Assembly (NCBI GenBank): GCA_004195025.1
Contig: SGBB01000008.1
Location: 25,687-89,686 of the forward strand
DNA: 64,000 nucleotides
Direction: 5' to 3'
From: Candidatus Acidulidesulfobacter diazotrophicus
Lineage (GTDB): Bacteria; SZUA-79; Acidulodesulfobacterales; Acidulodesulfobacteraceae
In this document: positions 25,894 through 35,096 of the stretch, in pieces
Numbering within the stretch: the first letter of the stretch is position 1
Layout: each line of letters begins with the position of its first letter
Program-made: the position numbers and the translations under genes
The notes under the pieces: generated by a model
The model's input: only the letters and a program-made list of their open reading frames with translations
The model's database searches: none
What the model was told of the DNA's origin: nothing

Positions 25894-28845
25894 TTAATTT
25901 TCAAAAGATATAAAAATTTCAGCATTGCCAGCTCTGAAATCAGCTCTGTTGGATATGACTAATTCTTCCGCTCTGCAAGCCGACATAATATCGGCAGATA
26001 AATTCTGTATAGTTTCTATTATTTGCTCATCTGCTGAATAGGCAAATAATCTTTTTACTTTATGATTTTGATGAAGATTTAAATTCGTTCTCAATTTGCG
26101 CGATGATTCTAAAATAGCTAAAATAACATTTACTTGTTTAATAGAAGTTTCATTGATCAATTCGTGTCTGTATTCAGGCCAAGCCGATAAATGAATGCTT
26201 TTCCCAATTTCAAAATGTTTATAAAAAGACAAATATAATTCTTCGGAAATGAAAGGCAAAAATGGAGCAAAAAGCTTTAATGTATTAAATGAAACATAAT
26301 ACATCACGTTTAAAGACTGAATTTTTCTATTGTTAAATAATGGACTTTCTTCCCAGAATATATTTTTAATTATTTCGAGATAATTATCGCAATATATATT
26401 ATAAAAAAAATCGCCGACAGTCCTTATAGCTGAAGAATATTCATAAGACTCAAAATATTCTCCGCATAATTTTAAAGTTTTTTCAAATTCCGTTAAAAGC
26501 CAGCTGTCAACCGCAGGCAGATTTAACTTGCTTATATCTTCTTTATAAGGATTAAAGCGGTTAAAGCGGCTGAATTTATTATTATCATCGTCATTATTAT
26601 AATTGTAATTATTATAACCGTCTTTATTATTTACATCCGCTAAATCCGCATTTAATAATTCTGACTCGGCGTTATCTGCATTATCGGCACTAAATGATTT
26701 AAGGCTGTCAATATTTGTTGCAAGAAATCTTACGGCATTCCATATCTTTATCAAAAGCCTCCTGCCGTTAGCTACATCTTCTTCGCTAAATCTTAAATCC
26801 TGACCTAAATTTGCCTTTGCAGCCCAATATCTTAAAGCATCTGCCGAATATTTTTCTATTATTTCTTCGGGCGCAACAAAATTGCCAAGACTTTTTGACA
26901 TTTTTTTTCCGCTTTTATCAAGACCCCATCCGCTTATCATAACATTTTCAAAAGGAACATCCCCCGTATGATAAATTGATTTAACAACGGTATAAAAAAG
27001 CCATGTTCTTATTATCTCCTGTGCTTGAGGTCTTAAAGTCATAGGAAATATTTTTTTATTTTTTGCCTCGTTTAAATTAGTGTCGCTTAAATTATAATTA
27101 TCAATATTTTTATTTTTAACAATTATATCATTATTTATATTTTTATTTATAACGTCATTAGCAATATTGTCCGCTCCGCCTTTGATATTATCGCTATTGC
27201 TGATATTATTAATTTTGGAAATATTATAACCGCCATCATCATTATTATTGCCCGAAACAAAATTAGCCCAATTAGAATTTATAAACGGGGTCATCGAAGA
27301 CGTCATCCATGTATCCATCACATCTTTTTCAGGAATAAATTCATTATTTCCGCAAATCGGGCATATATCTGTATGCTTAGGTCTTGAAACGACAGGATCT
27401 ACGGGAAGTTCGTCTTCTTTTGCAATAATAGGTTGATTGCATCTGGAACAATACCAGACAGGAAACGGTACACCGTAAAATCTTTGCCTTGAAATATTCC
27501 AATCCCACTTAATATTTTGAACCCATTCGTCATATCTTGTTTTCATAAAAGCAGGATACCAATTAAGTTTATTTCCTGCTTCAATAAATTTATCTTTATA
27601 GTCTAATATTGGAATAAACCATTGGGGAGTTTGAATAAATTCAACAGCGGTACTGCATCTGTCATGGATGCCGACATTGTGCTTTAATTTTTTTTCGTTT
27701 TTAATCAACGATAATTTTTTTAAATCTTCGACTATAACTTTCTTAGCATCCTTGACGCTGATTCCTTTATAAGCGCCCGCCATTTCGTTTAATTTGCCTG
27801 AAGGTTCAATAATAATCGCCGTTTCTAATTTATGCTCTTTCCATTTTTTTACATCTTCGGCATCACCCCATGTGCAAACCATCATAAGACCTGTTCCGTA
27901 TTCTGTTTCTACCGATTCGTCAAACTTGACGGGAACGGTATGATTATAAATAGGTATTTTAATTAATTCATCTTTTAAATGAAGATATCTTGAATCGGAA
28001 GGATTGGCATAAATTGCAACGCATGCGCCGAGAAGTTCCGGTCTTGTAGTAGATATAATAAGTTTTTCTTCGGAAGATGAAATAAATTCGATATCATATA
28101 AAACTCCGTCAAATTCTTCAATTGTAATATCAGCCTGCGCAAGTGAAGTTCTGCATAAAGGGCACCATATAATAGGCTCATTCCGTCTTTCTACTAATTT
28201 TTTATCATAAAGTTCAATAAAAGATTTTTGCGATGTTTTTCTGCACTTGCCGTCAATAGTTGAATAAGTCAAATCCCAATCTACGCTTATCCCTAAAGCC
28301 TGCCATAATTCTTTGTAAGTGTTTATACCTATTTTTGTTTCTTTCAGACATAAATCAATAAACTCGTCTCTTGTAATTTTAGACTTGTTTATTTTATATT
28401 TTTTTTCAACATATCGTTCGGTAGGAAGACCGTTATCGTCAAATCCCATAGGATAAAAAATGTTAAAACCTTTCATCCGCTTGTATCTGATAATAAACTC
28501 GGCTTGCGAATAGCTCATCGCATGACCGACGTGAAGATGAGCGGAAGATACATAAGGAGGAGGCGTGTCTATTGAAAAAGTAGGTGAAAAGACGGGCGCA
28601 TCCGCGTTTTCTGCGTTTAAAGAACAAGAATCTGAATTGGAATCACAAAAAGATGATGCCGCAGGCGCATTTTGCCGCTCTCCCGTAATTTCTTTAATAT
28701 CTCCGTTCAGACTGTCTTTATCTTTGTCTATAGATTTGTCTTTAAATTTGTATATATTATTGCTTTCCCAATACTCGGCAATTCTTTTTTCTGCCGATTT
28801 ATAATCATAATTTTTGGGAAAGTCTTTAAAATTGGTATTTTGCAT
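25894..28845 (-). CDS. valS: Valyl-tRNA synthetase, archaeal/rickettsial type, with low-complexity insertions
   Basis: Charges tRNA-Val; 983 residues. The HIGH-like HLHVGHAMSYSQAEF, PMGFDDNGLPTERYVEKKY and KSGKKMSKSLGNFV motifs identify a class Ia enzyme. The DDNGLPTE signature is that of the archaeal/Rickettsia form rather than the usual bacterial one, and the bacterial C-terminal coiled coil is missing. A zinc ribbon (CSRCNQP...CPICGNNEF) is present. Three Asn/Asp/Ser-rich insertions interrupt it, at about 28570-28745 (near the N-terminus), 27045-27265 and 26540-26700. Horizontal origin is plausible. Confidence 0.93.
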   Translation of the reverse strand: MQNTNFKDFPKNYDYKSAEKRIAEYWESNNIYKFKDKSIDKDKDSLNGDIKEITGERQNAPAASSFCDSNSDSCSLNAENADAPVFSPTFSIDTPPPYVSSAHLHVGHAMSYSQAEFIIRYKRMKGFNIFYPMGFDDNGLPTERYVEKKYKINKSKITRDEFIDLCLKETKIGINTYKELWQALGISVDWDLTYSTIDGKCRKTSQKSFIELYDKKLVERRNEPIIWCPLCRTSLAQADITIEEFDGVLYDIEFISSSEEKLIISTTRPELLGACVAIYANPSDSRYLHLKDELIKIPIYNHTVPVKFDESVETEYGTGLMMVCTWGDAEDVKKWKEHKLETAIIIEPSGKLNEMAGAYKGISVKDAKKVIVEDLKKLSLIKNEKKLKHNVGIHDRCSTAVEFIQTPQWFIPILDYKDKFIEAGNKLNWYPAFMKTRYDEWVQNIKWDWNISRQRFYGVPFPVWYCSRCNQPIIAKEDELPVDPVVSRPKHTDICPICGNNEFIPEKDVMDTWMTSSMTPFINSNWANFVSGNNNDDGGYNISKINNISNSDNIKGGADNIANDVINKNINNDIIVKNKNIDNYNLSDTNLNEAKNKKIFPMTLRPQAQEIIRTWLFYTVVKSIYHTGDVPFENVMISGWGLDKSGKKMSKSLGNFVAPEEIIEKYSADALRYWAAKANLGQDLRFSEEDVANGRRLLIKIWNAVRFLATNIDSLKSFSADNADNAESELLNADLADVNNKDGYNNYNYNNDDDNNKFSRFNRFNPYKEDISKLNLPAVDSWLLTEFEKTLKLCGEYFESYEYSSAIRTVGDFFYNIYCDNYLEIIKNIFWEESPLFNNRKIQSLNVMYYVSFNTLKLFAPFLPFISEELYLSFYKHFEIGKSIHLSAWPEYRHELINETSIKQVNVILAILESSRKLRTNLNLHQNHKVKRLFAYSADEQIIETIQNLSADIMSACRAEELVISNRADFRAGNAEIFISFEN

Positions 28846-28909
28846 AGTTTTACAAGTTTATCAATTTTTTAGATAAAAATCAAACTATCTTTAGTTAAGG
28901 ATGCGTTTA

Positions 28910-29167
28910 TTATCTCTTTTTAATATAAAATGTAAGAGCGTCTTCTTGTTCTGAGGTTTCCCAGCTAAGAAGTTCATCTCCTGACTTCCTGCAAAAAGCA
29001 GAAACATTGTATTTCATAGAAACTTTATCTAAATTAGAAATTTCATCCGAAAAGACTAATAAAACATCCCCACTTTGCATATCTTCAAGCTCTTTAGATA
29101 TCTTTGCTATAGAAAGACCGCAGGTAGCGCATAAGTCCGTAATATCGACTTTACGATTGTAATTCAT
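28910..29167 (-). CDS. TusA-like sulfurtransferase-family protein with altered active site
   Basis: An 85-residue protein with the TusA fold pattern: VDITDLCATCGLSIAKISKE, then MQSGDVLLVFSDE, and a C-terminal KSGDELLSWETSEQEDALTF. In TusA the active-site motif is CPxP; here it is CATC, so the first cysteine is kept but both prolines are lost and a second cysteine appears. TusA-family proteins carry persulfide sulfur for tRNA thiolation or sulfur metabolism. The CxxC could hold sulfur, a metal or a disulfide; that is inference. It lies 64 bp upstream of valS on the same strand. Confidence 0.65.
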   Translation of the reverse strand: MNYNRKVDITDLCATCGLSIAKISKELEDMQSGDVLLVFSDEISNLDKVSMKYNVSAFCRKSGDELLSWETSEQEDALTFYIKKR

Positions 29168-29232
29168 AATATCCCCCTATTTTAAATATTTTATTTTTAA
29201 GAAAAATTCATCAATTAAGCTCAAAATAAATA

Positions 29233-29340
29233 CTAATCTATAATCGCATGCTTTTTTACATTTTCGAGTCTTTTGCCTTTTACTCCGTAGGAGATTGATT
29301 TAAGATATCTATATTCTTCTTTAGAATTTTCTTTTTGCAT
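29233..29340 (-). CDS. Small 35-residue ORF coupled to a decayed toxin-antitoxin-like gene
   Basis: The frame starts with an ATG that follows directly on the TAA ending the upstream pseudogene (TAAATG arrangement). The product begins MQKENSKEEYRYLKSISYG and is lysine-rich. I do not recognise it. The tight coupling suggests it was the second gene, or a truncated remnant of one, in a two-gene unit; it may equally be a chance frame. Confidence 0.3.
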   Translation of the reverse strand: MQKENSKEEYRYLKSISYGVKGKRLENVKKHAIID

Positions 29341-29673
29341 TTATTCTATAATTTTTTCTATACCGTATAAAACCTTTGGCTATATCAAATTAGAAGGGTA
29401 AAATTTTTCTACAAGGGAGATGACTTCTTGTTTATCTTTAAATCCCGTTGCTTTAATTAAATTTTTAATATCCTCTACATCCGAAGAATTTTCTATATTA
29501 CCTATGCGCATAGCCATACATTTCATAGCCAAAAGATATTCGGCAGTCGGCATAAATATGCGCAACCCTTTTGCTTCAGAATGTTCCGGAAATTCCATAA
29601 ATAAATTTTTTTCTAAAGGACGGTTAAACCCAAAAACACAAATACGGATTACCCCAGCTTCGGTCCGTTCTTT
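29341..29673 (-). pseudogene. Truncated nucleotidyltransferase-associated protein (DUF6036-like), internal TAG
   Basis: An open stretch with no start codon at its upstream end contains FPEHSEAKGLRIFMPTAEYL, LAMKCMAMRIG and SSDVEDIKNLIKATGFKD, followed by SLVEKFYPSNLI. This is the pattern of the C-terminal half of DUF6036/nucleotidyltransferase-like proteins found in toxin-antitoxin loci. A TAG at 29380-29382 interrupts the frame exactly where the family expects LIxPK; the frame then continues PKVLYGIEKIIE to a TAA at 29341. Both the N-terminal half and the TAG show it is decayed. Family assignment is from memory of the motif and is moderate. Confidence 0.55.
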
Positions 29674-29685
29674 TTATTTAACCAG

Positions 29686-29880
29686 TTATTTAAGTCTTTC
29701 GTGCGTGAAGGCATCTTCATTGTCAAGAGTTTGAATTTGCTCTAATTGCGTAATATAATTTTTAATTTATTTTTCAAAAAAGAATATATTTCTTGTTTAT
29801 TTATATTATATTTAGGTTTTAAATATTTAATATCTTTATCCTTAAATTCCACAATGTTAAGATAAAACTGGAAATTATAG
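29686..29880 (-). pseudogene. Fragment of an AbiEii-like gene related to the neighbour at 29921-30691, frameshifted
   Basis: The translation contains YLNIVEFKDKDIKYLKPKYN and INKQEIYSFLKNKLK, then shifts frame at an A5 run (about 29758-29764) and continues ITQLEQIQTLDNEDAFTHERLK before a TAA. The blocks parallel PKYDIDKSEMQYFFKEKIKE and DAFTKDINERL of the neighbouring gene. It is therefore a paralogous fragment lacking most of the N-terminal part. The upstream boundary is approximate. Confidence 0.55.
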
Positions 29881-29920
29881 AAAGGGTGATGATGGCGGTA
29901 AGGATGAGGAAGATTTAATA

Positions 29921-30691
29921 TTATCTTTTAAAACCTTTATTTTTGTTTAATCTTTCGTTTATATCTTTCGTGAAAGCGTCTTATGTGTCAGGCGTATTTT
30001 TTTTTATTTTTTGCATCGTTTGCGATATATATTCTTTAATTTTTTCTTTAAAAAAATATTGCATTTCGGATTTATCTATATCATATTTAGGGTTTAACTC
30101 AGGTTCTAGTTTTTCTCTATCAACGCCGGTTAAATCGACTGCGAATTTAAAAAAGTTGGTTTCGTCGAATTTAAAAAACTCTCTATTGTCTATTTTTTTA
30201 TTATATAATCTTCCCGCTTCTTTTAAAGCTTTCTCTAATCCAAATTCTTTAGTAATAACATAAAGGTCGTAATAATCCCTTATGGCGATTCTATGATGTA
30301 TTACCGCGGTTTTCATTCCGATTAACGTATTTAAGTTTGCAATGTATAAATTTTCTTTTAAATGATTTTTTTCTGTTTTTAAAAAATCTTCGCCTGAAGC
30401 AAAAAACGTAACCTTTACATTGTTAATATAAAAATCTCTTTTTGAAGCAGAAGAAGCAGATGATTCTACCCCTTCTTCTACATTAAATCCCTTTTTAAAT
30501 AATCTATCCATCATCTTATCTATATGTTTGTCCATTTTTAAGAATTAATCGGAAGTTGCTAAATCTATATCTTCCGAAAGACGATGGTTAAGATAATAAG
30601 AAAGAGCAGAGCCTCCGATAAACACATAATCTTTAATTTTTTCATCTTCGCTTAAAATATTTAAAACTTTTTCCGTTTCAGGCAACCACAT
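29921..30691 (-). pseudogene. AbiEii/AbiGii-type nucleotidyltransferase (toxin-like), split by in-frame stops
   Basis: The N-terminal part (from the ATG at 30691) has FIGGSALSYYLNHRLSEDID, the GS...DxD nucleotidyltransferase motif of AbiEii toxins. A TAA at 30545-30547 then interrupts the frame, which continues without shift (FLKMDKHIDKMMDRLFKKGF) through the downstream 184-codon open part. A second TAA at 29981-29983 is followed in frame by DAFTKDINERLNKNKGFKR. A putative antitoxin gene overlaps its start by 14 bp. Nonsense mutation of an ancestral 257-codon gene is the simplest reading; expression of the downstream part from an internal ATG (30535) cannot be excluded. Confidence 0.75.
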
Positions 30692-31010
30692 ATTCTTTAA
30701 ATACCTCAAATAAATAATCCATATATTTAACGTTTTTTAAATCCATTGCCGTCGGAATTATATCTGGTCTTAACTTTATTTCTCCGCTCATCGCCGGCCG
30801 GATTTTTGTAAAATAAGCATCATAAAGTTCTTCGTAAGGAAAATATATAAAAAGATTTAAATGATCATTAAATCTTCCGTATCTGATTAATTGTTCCATT
30901 ATTAAAGGCAGAGGAAGAGATACTCTGTCCCATGCGTGCGAATAAGACCAGAAATACTTTTTAGGAAACGGAGTATTTTTTAACTTATATTGAATATTCA
31001 TGTTATTCAC
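30678..31010 (-). CDS. Small protein upstream of an AbiEii-like gene (putative antitoxin, DUF6922-like)
   Basis: A 110-residue protein with KKYFWSYSHAWDRVSLPLPL and MEQLIRYGRFNDHLNLFIYF, followed by KIRPAMSGEIKLRPDIIP. Small proteins with an F-W-[SD] start and an R-Y-G-like helix commonly precede nucleotidyltransferase toxins, and here the stop overlaps the start of the AbiEii-like gene by 14 bp. I infer an antitoxin-type role from position. The frame is intact although the partner is broken. Confidence 0.5.
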   Translation of the reverse strand: MNNMNIQYKLKNTPFPKKYFWSYSHAWDRVSLPLPLIMEQLIRYGRFNDHLNLFIYFPYEELYDAYFTKIRPAMSGEIKLRPDIIPTAMDLKNVKYMDYLFEVFKEYVVA

Positions 31011-31103
31011 CTTAATACATATTATAGCATATAATTTAATATAATAAAATTATGAAAGAAACTTTGATCCATAATAAAATTGCCCATTATTGCAAAATAA
31101 ATT

Positions 31104-31685
31104 TTAAAATATTTCCGGATCCGGAAGGTTTTCATAAACCTGTTCAATCGTTTTATTACAGGTTAAGACTTTTATAATGGAAGGTAACGGTTCGGAAAAT
31201 ATTCCATCCAAATCCCTTTCACCTGCATAAATAATAGGAAACGCCAGCTTCTCTACCGGAGGATAAAACTCGGCTTCTACGCCAGGTTTATTGCCTCTGG
31301 CGTCAAGACGATACCATCCGTATTGCTTTAAGTAAACAGCATTTAACCCGTGCAGAGTAAAACGAGAACTTGAAATATCGATATCTAAAACAAGTCTTTG
31401 ATAGCATAAACCTGACGGAATACCGTTAGCTCTCAAAAGAGCAGTCAAAAGATGACTTTTAGAATAACAATAGCCCGTGCCGTGTATTAAAACATCGGAG
31501 GCTTTGCATGTTACGGGATTTAACTTGTAATCCCAGCTATGCTTAATAGAATCTCTGACAAATAAAAAGCAACGTTTAGCTATATCTTCTTCGGACGAAC
31601 AGTTTGCGGCAAGTTCAACGGCTTTATTTAATACGTCGGAATGCCGCCAGTCAATATACTCGCTATCGTTTAAATACTGCTCCAT
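31104..31685 (-). CDS. Transglutaminase-like cysteine protease-fold protein
   Basis: A 193-residue protein with the transglutaminase-like core: Cys in HGTGYCYSKSHLLTALLRA, His in FTLHGLNAVYL and Asp in GWYRLDARGNKPG, a complete catalytic triad. Bacterial members act as peptidases or amidases with undefined substrates. It has no signal peptide, so it is probably cytoplasmic. It lies between the toxin-antitoxin remnants and a cupin gene, each separated by about 100-190 bp. Confidence 0.85.
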   Translation of the reverse strand: MEQYLNDSEYIDWRHSDVLNKAVELAANCSSEEDIAKRCFLFVRDSIKHSWDYKLNPVTCKASDVLIHGTGYCYSKSHLLTALLRANGIPSGLCYQRLVLDIDISSSRFTLHGLNAVYLKQYGWYRLDARGNKPGVEAEFYPPVEKLAFPIIYAGERDLDGIFSEPLPSIIKVLTCNKTIEQVYENLPDPEIF

Positions 31686-31878
31686 ACCATAATGCTCCTT
31701 TATTTAATTATAATTTGAAACAGGTTGAATACAAAAATACGAATTGTTTGTTAATATGATTTTAAATCGGTATCTGCAAGTAATTAAGTTATCTAAAAAT
31801 ATAAATACCGATAATATATATTTTAAATTTTAATTTATTTTTTTAACAGCTAAATATAATTATTTTAACGATAAAGCA

Positions 31879-32289
31879 TTAAAGTTTCGGCTCTATCACG
31901 CTAATTTCTTTTACCTCGTCCGTTGCTCCGGTGCAAATTACAAGAGCTACGGTTTCAATATTAGCCAGATTGGCATGCGGATGACCTTCGGGATTTAATA
32001 CGTAATCTCCAGGAAATAATCTTTGTTCGCCGTTCCTGTGGCAGTGTCCGCCTTCAAGGATATAAACATGTTCATCGGAACGGGCAACGGCAACCGTCCT
32101 GATCATTTTGCCTTCGGGAGGAATAAATTTAATTAAATAAGCTACTCCTTTCCCTTTATCAAGTCTGTTAGTTAATTGTTTTATGAATACTATTTCTTTA
32201 TCGTCATGTAATACGCTTTCCCCGTAAATAGAGCTTGCAGGAGTCCAGCTTGCTTCGGGTGTTCTTATAAAAATAGCGTCGGTTTCCAA
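31879..32289 (-). CDS. Cupin-domain protein
   Basis: A 136-residue single-domain cupin with the metal-binding pattern YILEGGHCHRNGEQRLFPGD and a second motif NPEGHPHANLANIET. It starts METDAIFIRTPEASWTPA, like anti-sigma ChrR/cupin-7-type proteins, but no sigma factor is next to it. It sits between the transglutaminase-like gene and ureD on the same strand. Enzymatic or sensory role unknown. Confidence 0.8.
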   Translation of the reverse strand: METDAIFIRTPEASWTPASSIYGESVLHDDKEIVFIKQLTNRLDKGKGVAYLIKFIPPEGKMIRTVAVARSDEHVYILEGGHCHRNGEQRLFPGDYVLNPEGHPHANLANIETVALVICTGATDEVKEISVIEPKL

Positions 32290-32506
32290 TTATATCCCTT
32301 TTTTTATTCTTAAAATTTATTTATAAGTATTTATATTGTTTATGCAATTTTAGATTACTATACAATTGAAAATAATAATTTACAATTAATAATTTAATAT
32401 ACTCTTAACTCAGTGTCTATCATATTATAACAAGTCCATCTTTTGAGCTCTTCCCGGTCTTCAGTCCTTTTAGATATAATAGAAGAAAGAACAGAGCAAG
32501 ATAAAG

Positions 32507-33358
32507 TTATTGAAAAAAGGCGGATAGGCTGTTTAAATCAAGAACCTTTTTTCTGGCAATAAGCCAAAATCTCATAATATGTTTTTCAAGTTCCATAGAA
32601 TTCGTTGCTAAAAATCTTACTACAATACCATGAGGCGAAAACGCTGAAGCGCCGCCATGCACATTAATTATGTTCTCTGTTTCCATCTTATCTAATTCCT
32701 CCTGCATTAAACCGCATAGTTCTTTTTCAATAATAGGATTGTGAAAGACAAAATACATAGTTGCCATAATATTGTAGCCTTCCATAAATCCAATTTCATT
32801 ATAATTTATTTCCTCAGGCTGTATAAACATCCTATCCGTAATTATAAGCTCGTTATCATAAATTATTTCAAGCGCACTTTTATAATATTTAAAATGAAAA
32901 TGCTCACCTCTTGTATTTCTTCCAGTAACAAAAAAATCAAGCAGAAAAACAATAGCATTTTCCTCCATTATAATATTCAATTTCTGTTCATAGGCACTGC
33001 CTGCAAAAGGAATATTTAACTTAGGCATATATTCAAGTATGGAATTACTTTTCGCGATAAATTTTATGTTTTGGATAGACGGATGTTCTATTGTCCTATA
33101 TATCTTTGTTGCAGACGGTGTTGATATAAAAACATGCGTATCTTTTTCAGCAATTGCAATAATATTTATGACATCACCACCTACTAAACCACCAGTAGGA
33201 TTGACAAGATAAAAATAGGCTATTCCAGTATCATCCAGATAAAATGGCCGCGATATAGCCATAGGCATCTTTGAAAAAGCATCCGATAAAATAACTTTAT
33301 CTTTCTTCTTCTTAAACTGAAGATATAGTTTACCGTTTTTACCTACCGTAGAATTCAT
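32507..33358 (-). CDS. ureD: Urease accessory protein UreD
   Basis: A 283-residue scaffold (UreD/UreH) that with UreF and UreG delivers nickel to the urease active site. Recognisable blocks are NPTGGLVGGDVINIIAIAEK, HVFISTPSATKIYRT and YMPKLNIPFAGSAYEQKL, with the C-terminal VRFLATNSMELEKHIMRFW. It is the last gene of the urease operon, 254 bp after ureG. In many clusters ureD comes first, so its terminal place is a variation. The spacer has no gene. Confidence 0.9.
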   Translation of the reverse strand: MNSTVGKNGKLYLQFKKKKDKVILSDAFSKMPMAISRPFYLDDTGIAYFYLVNPTGGLVGGDVINIIAIAEKDTHVFISTPSATKIYRTIEHPSIQNIKFIAKSNSILEYMPKLNIPFAGSAYEQKLNIIMEENAIVFLLDFFVTGRNTRGEHFHFKYYKSALEIIYDNELIITDRMFIQPEEINYNEIGFMEGYNIMATMYFVFHNPIIEKELCGLMQEELDKMETENIINVHGGASAFSPHGIVVRFLATNSMELEKHIMRFWLIARKKVLDLNSLSAFFQ

Positions 33359-33612
33359 TTTGATATTATAAATTATTGATAAATTAAAGATTAAAGATTA
33401 AAGATGTATAAAATCTGTTTACAATCCCGTATAAAAAATGTTTTTATTACATATCATATATAGATTAAATAGTGTTATATTTATATATACAGTGTTATAT
33501 TGGAATTGCAACATTTTTTTATACACAAAGCGAAGTATTTTAAGATAGTCCTATTGCGTGTTCAGTAAATTATAGCAGGTTCAATTATGCCGATAATGCA
33601 TCAGCAGCGGTA

Positions 33613-34233
33613 TTATGTAAATAGTATATTTTTTTTTATCCATCCGATTATCTCGTCCAAACCCTTATCTATTTTTAAATTTGTAAAAATAAAAGGTTTC
33701 CCCGACCTCATTTTTTTAGAATCCCGTTCCATAACCTCAAGACTTGCCCCTATATAAGGAGCAAGGTCTATTTTATTTATCACCAGCAGGTCAGATCTTG
33801 TAATGCCTGGACCGCCTTTTCTCGGTATCTTATCTCCTGCAGAAACATCTATGACGTATATGGAACTATCAACAAGTTCGGGGCTAAAGCTTGCGGCAAG
33901 ATTGTCGCCGCCGCTCTCTATAAAAATAATATCAAGCTCGGGAAATGTTTCAATTAATTGATCAACAGCTTCTTGATTAATTGATGTATCCTCCCTTATT
34001 GCAGTATGGGGACATCCTCCCGTCTCAACGCCGACAATCCTTTCTTCCGGCAGCGCCTTAGCCATTGTAAGAAACTGGGCATCTTCTTTTGTATAAATAT
34101 CGTTTGTAACAACCGCAATAGAAAACTCTTTTTGCATGTATTTACATAACCTTTCTATAAGAGCTGTCTTGCCTGAACCTACAGGACCGCCTATACCTAT
34201 TTTTACAACATTGCCTTTTACTCTTTTATGCAT
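33613..34233 (-). CDS. ureG: Urease accessory GTPase UreG
   Basis: SIMIBI-class GTPase of 206 residues driving nickel insertion into urease. P-loop [18 protein letters not shown], the nickel-binding CPH in [18 protein letters not shown], the [17 protein letters not shown] switch and the [11 protein letters not shown] base-recognition motif are all present. A short lysine-containing N-terminus replaces the His-rich stretch seen in some UreG. It lies between ureF and ureD. Confidence 0.97.
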   Translation of the reverse strand: MHKRVKGNVVKIGIGGPVGSGKTALIERLCKYMQKEFSIAVVTNDIYTKEDAQFLTMAKALPEERIVGVETGGCPHTAIREDTSINQEAVDQLIETFPELDIIFIESGGDNLAASFSPELVDSSIYVIDVSAGDKIPRKGGPGITRSDLLVINKIDLAPYIGASLEVMERDSKKMRSGKPFIFTNLKIDKGLDEIIGWIKKNILFT

Positions 34234-34400
34234 AATTTTAATCCTTAATAATCTTTAGTTAATATAAACAGATTTTTAATTCTGCAATTTGAGTTAATAA
34301 ATATGCTTATAAATAAATATAAGTGTTATTTTCATACAACGGCTTATAGCAACAGACATTTGGCTCAAATGAAGGTCATATTGTAAAATATTTCACCGAT

Positions 34401-35090
34401 TTATGACCTGAATAGTCTTGTGTATAGCGTCTCATGTTTCATCCCCATTATTTCAATACCAGGCGTAAAAGTATAAATATCCTGTTCTCCATAATTCATT
34501 ATTTCTGAAACCGAAGTTGACAAAAAACCTTTGAACGTATCTATAGTCTTCTGCCCTTCTGTTTGTCCAAGCGGTATTAACCTTAAACCTGCACCTACAA
34601 TTCCCGATACAATATTATACAGATATGCTAATATGGCGCTATAAATATCAATTCCTAAAACATTGCATGCCAAAGCATACACGACTATATGATGGCCGTA
34701 AATTGTATTATTTTCAATCTTTTGTGAATACCTATTTGTAAATTCCGATGAATAAAGTTGACGCATTATTTTTAAAAGCTGCCTGCCCATCTGAATATCG
34801 CCTTCCCTAAATTCTCTTACAACCTTCATAGAATGAATAATCTTATCATAATAGATAACAGCCTCTAAATCACTCTTATTTATTGCCTCCATGCAAAGTT
34901 TTAATATAAGCGCATCGCAATGTTTTATAGAACCTGCAATAAGATTTTTTAAAAAAATATTAAATCCTGTCGAATTAGAGATAGTACCCTTAGAAACGTA
35001 CGTTTCAAGCCCGAAAGAATAAGCATACAAACCTGACGGAAACAGCGTATCCGTCAATTGAAACAGCGAAAGCAAAGCTCCATCATTCAT
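34401..35090 (-). CDS. ureF: Urease accessory protein UreF
   Basis: All-helical urease chaperone of 229 residues that regulates UreG. Typical segments are LFQLTDTLFPSGLYAYSFGL near the N-terminus, HCDALILKLCMEA, and LRLIPLGQTEGQKTI. The gene starts 6 bp after ureE ends, consistent with translation coupling. A 167-bp spacer separates it from ureG, in which I see no gene. Confidence 0.95.
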   Translation of the reverse strand: MNDGALLSLFQLTDTLFPSGLYAYSFGLETYVSKGTISNSTGFNIFLKNLIAGSIKHCDALILKLCMEAINKSDLEAVIYYDKIIHSMKVVREFREGDIQMGRQLLKIMRQLYSSEFTNRYSQKIENNTIYGHHIVVYALACNVLGIDIYSAILAYLYNIVSGIVGAGLRLIPLGQTEGQKTIDTFKGFLSTSVSEIMNYGEQDIYTFTPGIEIMGMKHETLYTRLFRS

Positions 35091-35096
35091 AATTCG

